A DNA stretch of 64,000 nucleotides, taken from positions 3,120,558-3,184,557 of the forward strand of contig JAJKFL010000237.1 in NCBI GenBank assembly GCA_021186555.1. The letters run 5' to 3'. Position 1 is the stretch's first letter. Each line of letters opens with the position of its first letter. This stretch comes from Reticulitermes speratus (lineage: Eukaryota > Arthropoda > Insecta > Blattodea > Rhinotermitidae). A program made the position numbers and the translations under genes. Below are positions 1 through 9,348 of the stretch, one piece after another. Under the pieces are notes generated by a model, which did no database searches, was not told the DNA's origin, and worked only from the letters and a program-made list of their open reading frames with translations.

Positions 1-115
1 ACATTAAGAATGCTGGTCACTCCACTGAGGGACTATATTCATGAGGAATTCACTGAACATAATGGGAACAGTACACCAGCAACACGTTCTGCTGATCAGT
101 TTCATGAAGACTTAT
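1..115 (+). other. exon-like block ending in a stop (possible terminal exon fragment)
   Basis: One frame is open from base 1 to a TAA at 113-115. It gives a charged, protein-like peptide that ends in QFHEDL. The inverse copy (60572-60682, minus) has an identical peptide with one silent change, and there the frame extends upstream to a possible 3' splice site, TTTCAG, near 60700-60705. I do not recognise the protein. The open length is too short to be significant alone, so this is a candidate fragment of a duplicated host gene or an unidentified element. Confidence 0.25.
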
Positions 116-266
116 AATCTACAGGCATAGCAGCTGTCAAGTTTGCCGAGTCTAGTAATTAGGAGTTGGACGCCTATGTTTAACTACGCACATGTTGGAA
201 GTATCATTGCGAAGCACGCAAATACAAACCAGCATCCCTCCAACAGTCATCCACATTGCAATACAG

Positions 267-433
267 TGGACCCTGTGAGATGGATTATTTGTACATATGT
301 GCTAAGACTGAGTTGGAACTGGCAAGGACGCAGCACCACAGACGGCACACAGGTAACACTGTTGTTCAGAATAGCCGTACACATGCAATATTTTATGCTG
401 TTATGTGTATCACGTACTTGGGATATGTAAGAG
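267..433 (+). other. exon-like block with canonical splice sites
   Basis: A 167-bp block is bounded by an acceptor-like AATACAG and a strong donor GAG/GTAAGA. It is open in a frame with one extra base at each end and encodes 55 full codons containing YLYICAKTELELARTQ. The inverse copy at 60250-60416 keeps both splice dinucleotides and the open frame. However, all six differences I count between the copies are non-synonymous in this frame, so neither copy appears to be under purifying selection now. The overlapping frame beginning at 143 is also open in both copies. Identity unknown. Confidence 0.25.
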
Positions 434-889
434 GTAAGAACTTAATTCTTCTTGTTTCATTTTGTCATAAGTCAAAGCAAGACCACTCATTTTATTACAA
501 AATTGTTAGTATGATGTTCATTGTAAAGTGTAACAGAAACCCTCAAAGGCGGGTTATGTAATCTGAGACGTCATTGTAGTTTGCGTTTTTGCTGCTTACG
601 TAATGTGTATATATATATGCAGGAACTGATGAAAAGACAGTGTTACGCAGTGCAGTCTTCAGCTTAGCAGTTAGATAGTTAGCTTGGTAAATCAATGCTT
701 GTAATGTTGCAGGAATTTTGAACAACACAGGATTAAAAATGGATGAGTACAGGTGCCTCACCAGCAACGACTCAGTGTTCGGTGGGACTGCTTGACCAGC
801 AGTCCCTTGACGATCGGACTGACAGGTTGTCCTGAAATGTCAGTATGGAATTACCATTCTGTGCTGCATAAAATCCCGGAAGAGCACAT
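434..889. other. no recognisable feature
   Basis: Starts just after the donor-like GTAAGA. AT-rich, with only short open frames. The same sequence is present inverted at about 59820-60249. I see no gene, RNA or transposon terminus here. Confidence 0.5.
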
Positions 890-1190
890 CTGAGTGAGTA
901 ATTTTTGAACATTACAAATTCCTCAACAGAAGAAGAGGAGTTTCCATTTAAGTATGTGCTTAATGCTGATTTAAGTTTTAAGATTTTAAGATTTATTTTT
1001 CAGGCTTAATTTTCATGGTAAACTGCTGAATATTTTGAGGCCAGCTCATTTGGTCTGAAGATAATCACTGTATCTTCTATTGAGGCTATGCACAGCTGAA
1101 TTTGTTTCCAATCTTTCGTGTCGTATTTACAGAGAGGTTCGGTAGCAAAATGGGTAATTGCATGGTAGAGGCAAGATTATAACCTTCAAG
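890..1190 (-). pseudogene. decayed Jockey-like LINE reverse transcriptase C-terminal remnant
   Basis: Read on the minus strand, this stretch gives broken pieces resembling the region after the RT catalytic core of Jockey-type LINEs, including LPLPCNYPF and ETNSAVHSLN. Several stops and frameshifts are present. The same remnant occurs inverted at 59510-59800, and a more complete relative lies at 28300-29225 (minus) and 60707-62200 (plus). The family call comes from the RT tail pattern (NSAVHS.N.R followed by a short basic end); no catalytic motif is in this piece. Confidence 0.5.
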
Positions 1191-1225
1191 AATAAAGTTG
1201 TGTTCAGAAGGTTAAGAATAGCTGC

Positions 1226-1262
1226 ATATTTTGGCCAGCTAAAGTAGCCATCATCAGGCTGA
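1226..1262 (-). ncRNA. degenerate hammerhead-like motif
   Basis: The minus strand has the hammerhead core CTGATGA followed by a GGCTA/TGGCC stem, but the expected GAAA reads AAAA, so the essential G12 is missing. The inverse copy at 59409-59440 has the same defect. It is adjacent to LINE or Penelope debris. Probably a dead ribozyme relic, or a chance resemblance. Confidence 0.3.
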
Positions 1263-1828
1263 ACAAGAAGAAAATAAAAAGACAGTGTGCGATCTCTAAA
1301 TTTCAAAGGTTATATGTATAAACGTGTAAAGAATACATGGCTTCAGACACAAAAATATATAAAGTTGTTTATTAGTAGATGATTGTAGCTGTGTGTTGAA
1401 TATAATGAAACGTAATATGTGTAATAATTAAATTGAGAGCAGAGGAGGCACGTTTACAGGGGGATGGCATGTAAGCACTCGTTTGAAGCCTTGTATTTCT
1501 GGCTTGGTGGCAGGACACTTGAGTGTAGGTGATTTTAGTCATTTAATTTTATATAATTTGATATCTGCTGTTAGTTCCTCTTGGTGTTCTTCAGTATGTT
1601 CAGTGGTATTGAGGGTTGCTACAGTTAATATTTTGAGGTGTGTAAAGTTTTGCTGCCGCCAATTATAGCTCGTGCCCAGTTTTGAAACACATTCTCTTGT
1701 AATGTATGGTAGGTTGCTTACCCTGGGCTAGAGTCCTTCATAAAGGACTGCCTACCATCACTGTTTCCTTTGCTAAATTTCTGTACATGAATTTCACTTT
1801 ATATTCACCGTGCATCTTATTATAATTG
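1263..1828. other. inverted-arm sequence without recognisable gene
   Basis: AT-rich sequence mirrored at about 58840-59395. It contains a 61-codon frame (1483-1668) that reads on as a 117-codon frame in the inverse copy (58834-59187, minus); the peptide resembles nothing I know. No transposon ends are visible. Confidence 0.4.
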
Positions 1829-1858
1829 AATTATTTGTACCAAAAAATTCACTAAGAC

Positions 1859-1870
1859 AGTTTTTTCACT
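1859..1870. repeat. left 12-bp target site duplication of the composite Penelope-like insertion
   Basis: AGTTTTTTCACT occurs immediately before the insertion and again at 8633-8644. The empty site in the inverted arm (58269-58280) has it once. Confidence 0.8.
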
Positions 1871-2255
1871 ATTTTAAGTTTTAATTCACCGTGCATTTTA
1901 TTATTTTAGATAAAACACCAACAAATGCACAAATTATAAGGTGCAAATTTGCTCCCTATATCATTATTTACCCTACGCGTTTCAGCTCCTCATGAGCCAT
2001 CATCAGGGGTTATTTTCTCTATTATAAAAGGTGCTTTACAAATGCTGCATCTGTGGATGGCACTTTTGATTATGCACTATTTTGGGCATAAGACACTTGT
2101 TCATAAGTTAAAAAACACACACGAGTCATAAATCAAAGTTAAAATGATGGTTTGTTAAAAAATCTTGTTAAAAGCACTGTTCACTGGTCTATTGTATAAA
2201 AAATTGTATAAAAAAATTGTTTGCACTTCTAAAAGTTACAGTAGATCACACACTG
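1871..2255 (-). repeat. pseudo-LTR 1 (3' end of element A)
   Basis: 385 bp, nearly identical to 5015-5400 and to the reverse complement of 8282-8632. It contains a hammerhead ribozyme at 1970-2010 and a 60-codon frame present in all three copies, which is simply the ribozyme and its flanks read as codons. Confidence 0.85.
1970..2010 (-). ncRNA. hammerhead ribozyme (Penelope-like element type)
   Basis: Same sequence as the copy at 8527-8567, on the minus strand. Core CTGATGA is at 2006-2000, then a GGCTC/GAGCT stem II, GAAA, a palindromic ACGCGT stem III, a GTA cleavage triplet and a short ACCC/GGGT stem I. Predicted self-cleavage falls between 1974 and 1973. Confidence 0.75.
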
Positions 2256-5040
2256 ACCGTGCTGGTTGCGATGGACTCTGACGTGTACCGGCAATAGCTT
2301 TCGTTGTTGTCATCCTGCTTAATATGTCGTAGTGCAGTCCTCTCGATGTTTTGGTATAAATTAATAGGAAGAAGAAGTGGTTCTGGTGCTGTAAATTCAG
2401 GGTTATGTAATTAAGTATTAAAAGCGGAATAAAAAAAGGGGGTTTTAAAAAAAATAATAATATAAAAAATAATAATAAGAGTAATAATAAGAAGAGAAAC
2501 TGAGTCATTAATTTTAGTATAGGTGTGGGGTTGTGTCTTGAAGTGTACGTGCTGGTGAGGGTGAAGTGAACTGTGTTATGAGGAAGTATTTTCCGTCGGA
2601 GTTTGCGTGATGATGGGGGGAGGCGGGGTGGGGGTGATGAGTCTAAGGAGGGGGTTCTCTTCTGTCGGCATCTGTTCCTTAATAGTATTTGTGTTTATGG
2701 TATAGGTAGATGTAGAAATTTTCTATTATATTCATGTGGCTGCCTTTATTGCATGGTTTTATTAATCTCATGCTATTTTGTATTGTGGAATATTCATGTT
2801 GATTGTTTAAAATATGGAGGGCATAGGCTGATTTGGGGTCGTTGGTTTTGATGTATCTGTTATGTTCGGAGAATCTAGTTGATAGGCTACGTCCGGTTTG
2901 TCCTATATAGTGCTTATTACAGTGTTACATTTTAAACTGTAAATACCACTCTTAGTATGTTCATCATAATTCTGTGTGTGCGTTCTTAGGATGCTTTTTA
3001 CTGTATTGGTTGCACGGAATGCTATCTTTAGGTTTGTGTTCCTAAATATGTTTGTGACTTTTCTGATATTAGGACTATAGTATCCAAAAGTGACCCATAT
3101 CTTATTGTTTTGTGTCTGCATGTCGGTAGGATGTATTTTCTTGTTTTTGATTTGGGTGTTCAGTTTATCTATTATAAGGGGAGGGTAACCGTTCTGTTCT
3201 GCAATATGGAAAATGGTATGCAATTCTTGATCTTTTTGTTCCTGTGATAATGGTAAGGCATATAGCCTATTTAACATGTGTCGATAAGCTGCTGTTTTAT
3301 GTTGTAGCGGGTGGTTTGATTTGTAGTGTATTGTAGTGTCTGTTGCTGTAGGTTTTCGGAATATGTCGATGGAGATTTTGCTCATTTCGAGTTATCAATA
3401 GGTCCAAGAAGCTAATGGTGTTGTTGTGTTCCTCTGTTGCTTTGAATGTTAGGCTTGGGTGTATATTGTTAAGGTAGTGGTGAATTTCGTTGTTATTAGT
3501 ATATAGTGTGTCATAAATTATTAAGATATCATCAACATATCTATTATAAAAAAGAATTTTGTTGTCATCTAGAATGTTCTTGACTAGCAGTTGCTCATAA
3601 TATTGCAAAAATATTTCTGCTATCAATCCAGAGATAGGTGAGCCCATAGCTACCCCTTTGTATGGTTGAAAGAATTTGTTTCCGAACTGTAGATAGTTTT
3701 GCTTAGTATAGTTTCCAGTAATGTGCCTGCTTGTGTTGTGGTATCCTTGTCAATCTTGTTTTTTGTGAGTTTGGTTTTCAAGATAGCGATGGTTTCATCT
3801 ATAGGGATATTGACGTATAGGTCTTTTATGTCAGAAAGTGATCATTTAGATGACTCAGTAATATTGAGATTTATAAGGTCATTAGCTAATTGTACTGAAT
3901 TGTTGGTTACGTAAATTTTTGTAGGGATAGTTGATCTGTGAGCCATTTATTAAAAAATTTTGCAATTTTGTAAGATGGTGCTTGAATATTGTTGACTATC
4001 GGTCTTATGGGTCCGTTTTCTTTGTGAATTTTAAGTAGTACATTAAGTGTGGGAGGTTTCGGCTTTATTTCCATAAGTATTTTGCTGTGTTTCTTGTCAA
4101 TTATTTTGTTACAGATTTGTAATGTTTGTTGCAATTGCTTTTGGTACTTGTTTGTGGGGTCTTTAGGAATTTGTGTAAAATTATTTTCGTTGAGGAAGCT
4201 TTCTGTTTTTTGTTAAGTGTGTTATTGTTTATAATAACAATTGTTTTTCCTTTATCAGCTTTTGTGATGGTGAGGTTGTTGATTCTGAGTTTTTCTTTTA
4301 TTTGTTTTATGACGTAAATGTTGTCTTTGTGTAGTGTGTTAGTAGAGGTGCTGCGTTGTATCTGTTTAATCTTATTGCAAGCAAGAAATCTGTATATGTG
4401 TTGATCTTTCTCTGGTAGTTTTCTGATAGCATTTTCTGTATCCATTATTAGGTTTTGCAGGTAGTTTTTTGTAGGTTTTTGAAGGGCGTAATTTATTTCC
4501 TAGTTTTAGTAATTGTTCTTCCTCTTTGTTGAATTTTACGTCAGACATATTTTGGACACGTGTATGGAAAGTGATGTTATTATTTGTGTTTTTGTTACCT
4601 TGTTGTTTTGTGAGTTGTGTTTTTTTGTGCCGTAGGTGATCCAGTTTTTTGTTAAGTTTATTGTACAGTATGTCATTCATGATTTGGAATTTTTGATGCT
4701 CTGACCTTTCTATCAAGAACCACATCTCCTTCCAGTAATTAGCGCAGTCAAGGTGTGTGTTATATAACTGTTGGTTTAAAGTTGATTTCTTCTTATACAG
4801 AAATTTGAGTTCGGTATTAATTCTGTATTTGGTTGCAGCGTTTTTGGTTTTATGACTCCTTTCGTTGTTTCCACTTATTTTGATTTCAACATAGGAAGGT
4901 GTGAGTTGTTCAGACCTGCAGACTTTGTTGAACCAGATTGCCGCATTTGATTTTAGTAATTTGGTCTTGATGTTCTTGTATCGATGCACTAATTCTGCCT
5001 GTTTGGCATTCACAATTTTAAGTTTTAATTCACCGTGCAT
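2256..5040 (-). pseudogene. Penelope-like element copy A: reverse transcriptase + GIY-YIG endonuclease, frameshifted
   Basis: Starts at the ATG at 5038-5040 (peptide MHGELKLKIV) and is open to 4372. It then continues in shifted frames at 4101-4445, 3907-4134, 3297-3647 and 2903-3385. RT motifs are visible: LKIHKENGPIRPIV, FDIKDLYVNIP near 3810-3840 (here broken), MGSPISG, and the catalytic YVDD at 3528-3539. The C-terminal endonuclease starts with GIY at 2939-2947 and YIG at 2901-2909, separated by a one-base deletion. The RT copies RNA to DNA and the GIY-YIG domain would nick the target. At least five frame breaks make this copy inactive; it is very similar to copy B, so the two are recent relatives. 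Confidence 0.85.
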
Positions 5041-5400
5041 TTTATTATTTTAGATAAAACACCAACAAATGCACAAATTATAAGGTGCAAATTTGCTCCC
5101 TATATCATTATTTACCCTACGCGTTTCAGCTCCTCATGAGCCATCATCAGGGGTTATTTTCTCTATTATAAAAGGTGCTTTACAAATGCTGCATCTGTGG
5201 ATGGCACTTTTGATTATGCACTATTTTGGGCATAAGACACTTGTTCATAAGTTAAAAAACACACACGAGTCATAAATCAAAGTTAAAATGATGGTTTGTT
5301 AAAAAATCTTGTTAAAAGCACTGTTCACTGTGTCTATTGTATAAAAAATTGTATAAAAAAATTGTTTGCACTTCTAAAAGTTACAGTAGATCACACACTG
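5015..5400 (-). repeat. pseudo-LTR 2 (5' end of element A)
   Basis: 386 bp, in the same orientation as pseudo-LTR 1. Its inner end overlaps the first 9 codons of element A, so the start codon lies inside the repeat. The other end abuts element B at 5400/5405. Confidence 0.85.
5114..5154 (-). ncRNA. hammerhead ribozyme (Penelope-like element type)
   Basis: Identical in core and stems to the ribozymes at 1970-2010 and 8527-8567. Core CTGATGA occupies 5150-5144. It lies upstream of copy A and could process the 5' end of its transcript. Confidence 0.75.
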
Positions 5401-5404
5401 CACT

Positions 5405-5507
5405 AATGATATAGGGAGCAAATTTGCACCTTATAATTTGTGCATTTGTTGGTGTTTTATCTAAAATAATAAAATGCACGGTGAATTAAAACTTAAAATT
5501 GTGAATG
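5405..5507 (+). repeat. 5'-truncated pseudo-LTR of element B
   Basis: Begins TAATGATATAGGG, which in complete pseudo-LTRs lies 9-10 nt after the predicted hammerhead cleavage site. It continues to the end of the pseudo-LTR and includes the start codon of copy B. The truncation point fits a template RNA processed at the ribozyme. Confidence 0.7.
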
Positions 5508-8281
5508 CCAAACAGGCAGAATTAGTGCATCTATACAAGAACATCAAGACCAAATTACTGAAATCAAATGCGGCAATCTGGTTCAACAAAGTCTGCAGGT
5601 CTGAACAACTCACACCTTCCTATGTTGAAATCAAAATAAGTGGAAACAACGAAAGGAGTCATAAAACCAAAAACGCTGCAACCAAATACAGAATTAATAC
5701 CGACTCAAATTTCTGTATAAGAAGAAATCAACTTTAAACCAACAGTTATATAACACACACCTTGACTGCGCTAATTACTGGAAGGAGAGTGTGGTTGCTG
5801 ATAGAAAGGTCAGAGCATCAAAAATTCCAAATCATGAATGACATACTGTACAATAAACTTAACAAAAAACTGGATCACCTACGGCACAAAAAAACACAAC
5901 TCACAAAACAACAAGGTAACAAAAACACAAATAATAACATCACTTTCCATACACGTGTCCAAAATATGTCTGACGTAAAATTCAACAAAGAGGAAGAACA
6001 ATTACTGAAACTAGGACTAAATTACGCCCTTGAAAAACCTACAAAAAACTACCTGCAAAACCTAATAATGGATACAGAAAATGCTATCAGAAAACTACCA
6101 GAGAAAGATCAGCACATATACAGATTTCTTGCTTGCAATAAGATTAAACAGATACAACGCAGCACCTCTTAACACACTACACAAAAGACAACTTTACGTC
6201 ATAAAACAAATAAAAGAAAAACTCAGAATCAACAACCTCACCATCACAAAAGCTGATAAAGGAAAAACAATTGTTATTATAAACAATAACACACTTACAC
6301 AAAAAACAGAAAGCTTCCTCAACGAAAATAATTTTACACAAATTCCTAAAGACCCCACAAAGAAGTACCAAAAGCAATTGCAACAAACATTACAAATATG
6401 TAACAAAATAATTGACAAGAAACACAGAAAATATCTTATGGAAATAAAGCCGAAACCTCCCACACTTAATGTACTACTTAAAATTCACAAAGAAAACGGA
6501 CCCATAAGACCGATAGTCAACAATATTCAAGCACCATCTTACAAACTTGCAAAATTTTTTAATAAATGGCTCACAGATCAACTATCCCTACAAAATATTT
6601 ACGTAACCAACAATTCAGTACAATTAGCTAATGACCTTATAAATCTCAATATTACTGAGTCATCTAAAATGATCACTTTTGACATAAAAGACCTATACGT
6701 CAATATCCCTATAGATGAAACCATCGCTATCTTGAAAACCAAACTCACAAAAAACAAGATTGACAAGGATACCACAACACAAGCAGGCACATTACTGGAA
6801 ACTATACTAAGACAAAACTATCTACAGTTCGGAAACAAATTCTTTCAACCATACAAAGGGGTAGCTATGGGCTCACCTATCTCTGGATTGATAGCAGAAA
6901 TATTTTTGCAATATTATGAGCAACTGCTAGTCAAGAACATTCTAGATGACAACAAAATTCTTTTTTATAATAGATATGTTGATGATATCTTAATAATTTA
7001 TGACACACTATATACTAATAACAACGAAATTCACCACTACCTTAACAATATACACCCAAGCCTAACATTCAAAGCAACAGAGGAACACAACAACACCATT
7101 AGCTTCTTGGACCTATCAATAACTCGAAATGAGAAAAATCTCTTTATCGACATATTCCGAAAACCTACAGCAACAGACACTACAATACACTACAAATCAA
7201 ACCACCCGCTACAACATAAAACAGCAGCTTATCGACACATGTTAAATAGGCTATATGCCTTACCATTATCACAGGAACAAAAAGATCAAGAATTGCATAC
7301 CATTTTCCATATTGCAGAACAGAACGGTTACCCTCCCCTTATAATAGATAAACTGAACACCCAAATCAAAAACAAGAAAATACATCCTACCGACATCAGA
7401 CACAAAACAATAAGATATGGGTCACTTTTGGATACTATAGTCCTAATATCAGAAAAGTCACAAACATATTTAGGAACACAAACCTAAAGATAGCATTCCG
7501 TGCAACCAATACAGTAAAAAGCATCCTAAGAACGCACACACAGAATTATGATGAACATACTAAGAGTGGTATTTACAGTTTAAAATGTAACACATGCAAT
7601 AAGCATATATAGGACAAACGGACGCAGCCTATCAGCTAGATTCTCCGAACATAACAGGTACATCAAAACCAACGACCCCAAATCAGCCTATGCCCTCCAT
7701 ATTTTAAACAATCAACATGAATATTCCACAATACAAAATAGCATGAGATTAATAAAACCATGCAATAAAGGCAGCCACATGAATATAATAGAAAATTTCT
7801 ACATCTACCTATACCATAAACACAAGTATACTATTAAGGAACAGATGCCGACAGAAGAGAACCCCCTCTTAGACTCATCACCCCCACCCCGCCTCCCCCC
7901 ATCATCACGCAAACTCCGACGGAAAATACTTCCTCATAACACAGTTCACTCTCACCGGTACACTCCAAGACACAACCCCACACCGGTATTAAACTTCAAG
8001 ACACAACCCCACACCATACTAGTTATGTCATTCTTCTTATTATTACTCTTATTATTATTTTTCTTATTATTTTTATTATTATTTTTTAAAACCCCCCTTT
8101 TTTTTATTCCGCTTTTAATACTTAATTACATAACCCTGAATTTACAGCACCAGAACCACTTCTTCTTCCTATTAATTTATACCAAAACATCGAGAGGACT
8201 GCACTACGACATATTAAGCAGGATGACAACAACGAAAGCTATTGCCGGTACACGTCAGAGTCCATCGCAACCAGAGCGGTG
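5474..8281 (+). pseudogene. Penelope-like element copy B: reverse transcriptase + GIY-YIG endonuclease, frameshifted
   Basis: Frames: 5474-5737 (N-terminal part starting MHGELKLKIV), 5762-6172, and a long 468-codon frame 6081-7487 holding the RT. Within that frame: ITKADKGKTIVI at residues 55-66, LKIHKENGPIRPIV at 133-146, DIKDLYVNIP at 201-210 (catalytic Asp), GVAMGSPISG around 260-269 and YVDD at 299-302 (bases 6975-6986). A frameshift near 7400 moves the reading to GIY at 7568-7576. Single-base losses near 7605 and 7620 then break the GIY-YIG domain, whose tail reads to 8290 in the 7743 frame. RT size and motif order match Penelope-like elements of the GIY-YIG class. Less decayed than copy A across the RT, but not able to make one protein. 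Confidence 0.87.
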
Positions 8282-8632
8282 CAGTGTGTGATCTACTGTA
8301 ACTTTTAGAAGTGCAAACAATTTTTTATACAATTTTTTATACAATAGACGCAGTGAACAGTGCTTTTAACAAGATTTTTTAACAAACCATCATTTTAACT
8401 TTGATTTATGACTCGTGTGTGTTTTTTAACTTATGAACAAGTGTCTTATGCCCAAAATAGTGCATAATCAAAAGTGCCATCCACAGATGCAGCATTTGTA
8501 AAGCACCTTTTATAATAGAGAAAATAACCCCTGATGATGGCTCATGAGGAGCTGAAACGCGTAGGGTAAATAATGATATAGGGAGCAAATTTGCACCTTA
8601 TAATTTGTGCATTTGTTGGTGTTTTATCTAAA
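8282..8632 (+). repeat. pseudo-LTR 3 (3' end of element B)
   Basis: 351 bp, plus orientation. It lacks the last 34 bp found in pseudo-LTR 1 and ends directly at the right target duplication. Confidence 0.85.
8527..8567 (+). ncRNA. hammerhead ribozyme (Penelope-like element type)
   Basis: ACCC (8527-8530, stem I), CTGATGA core (8531-8537), stem II GGCTC 8539-8543 with GAGCT 8549-8553, GAAA (8554-8557), palindromic ACGCGT (8557-8562) as a minimal stem III, cleavage triplet GTA (8561-8563), then GGGT (8564-8567) closing stem I. The palindromic stem III suggests a dimeric active form, as described for Penelope-like element hammerheads. Assignment is by motif; no folding was run. Confidence 0.78.
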
Positions 8633-8644
8633 AGTTTTTTCACT
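8633..8644. repeat. right 12-bp target site duplication
   Basis: AGTTTTTTCACT, same as 1859-1870. Confidence 0.8.
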
Positions 8645-8659
8645 GTTTTCTTTATTATT

Positions 8660-8708
8660 ACGATGCCCCAATACGCATTTCGGCAGTTATTCTGCCATCA
8701 TCAGGGGG
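8660..8708 (-). ncRNA. hammerhead-like motif, second family
   Basis: Core CTGATGA (8704-8698), perfect GGCAG/CTGCC stem II with AATAA loop, GAAA, then ATGCGTA. Stem I next to the cleavage site is weak (C-T mismatches), so activity is doubtful. Confidence 0.5.
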
Positions 8709-9087
8709 TATTTTAAGTGAGTTTTTACATAGACCAATTCTTTGGTTACGTCATAACAGTGAGTCTGTATTTGTTACCACATCGTATAAAATTTTTAAAA
8801 AACTGGTGGTATTGTTAAGCTGCTAAAAGTTATTAAATTATTAAAACTTATAAAAATTACAATAAAATCAAGTAGTATATTATACTATCCTCTATAGTAT
8901 AATTATTAATTAATGGCAGCGTGGTCCTATTTCCAGCATGTGTTCCAGTTATCTGTGTGTTATGTTGTTGGCAGAACCTCCTTCCCTCCTGTCTGAGTGG
9001 CGAATGATTTTATACGATGTGGTAACAAATACCGACTCACTGTTATGACGTAACCAAAGAATTGGTCTATGTAAAAACTCACTTAAA

Positions 9088-9133
9088 ATACCCCCTGATG
9101 ATGGCAGAATAACTGCCGAAATGCGTATTGGTG
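9088..9133 (+). ncRNA. hammerhead-like motif, second family
   Basis: Mirror partner of 8660-8708. CTGATGA 9095-9101, stem II GGCAG 9103-9107 with CTGCC 9113-9117, GAAA 9118-9121, GTA 9125-9127. The copies at 58301-58345 (minus) and 58724-58775 (plus) preserve the core; one reads GCATA instead of GCGTA. Confidence 0.5.
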
Positions 9134-9348
9134 CATTGTAATAACAAAGAAAACGGTGAAAAAACTGTCTTAGTGCATTTGTTGGTACAAATAATTTAAT
9201 TCTGTACATGGTTTTGAGTAATGTGCCTTCTTGAGGTTTCTTTAATACAGATTTTGAATTTTGTTGTAGTTTCAATTTGATATAAATGTAAACAGTGCCC
9301 AAGAATATCTGTAAAACTAAACATAATTGTTATTGAAGCACAGTGATC

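Larger units (their letters stand above)
1871..8632. mobile_element. composite Penelope-like element: two copies in head-to-head orientation
   Basis: Order: pseudo-LTR (minus) 1871-2255, element A (minus) 2256-5040, pseudo-LTR (minus) 5015-5400, truncated pseudo-LTR (plus) 5405-5507, element B (plus) 5474-8281, pseudo-LTR (plus) 8282-8632. The whole unit sits between 12-bp direct repeats and is absent from the homologous site at 58269-58280, so it appears to have inserted as one piece after the large inverted duplication. RT plus C-terminal GIY-YIG endonuclease, pseudo-LTRs with hammerhead ribozymes, and inverted partial copies are hallmarks of Penelope-like elements. Confidence 0.9.
1829..9196. 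mobile_element. fold-back element with hammerhead-like motifs, split by a Penelope-like insertion
   Basis: Terminal inverted sequence begins AATTATTTGTACC at 1829 and ends as its complement at 9196. Without the Penelope insertion (1871-8632 plus one target copy) the element is about 600 bp. It has two arms of roughly 190 bp (1829-1870 + 8645-8795, and 9009-9196) around an AT-rich spacer. Each arm carries a hammerhead-like core next to CACTTAAAATACCCC. The uninterrupted counterpart is at 58239-58830. I interpret it as an inverted pair of pseudo-LTRs from a second Penelope-like family; it has no coding capacity. Confidence 0.6.

Noticed and set aside
1949..2131. 60-codon frame repeated at 5093-5275 and 8406-8588
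   Set aside because: It is the pseudo-LTR and ribozyme sequence read as codons, with no support for translation.
4126..4317. Plus-strand frame inside Penelope copy A, and minus-strand frames 6177-6790 inside copy B
   Set aside because: Antisense shadows of the RT frames.
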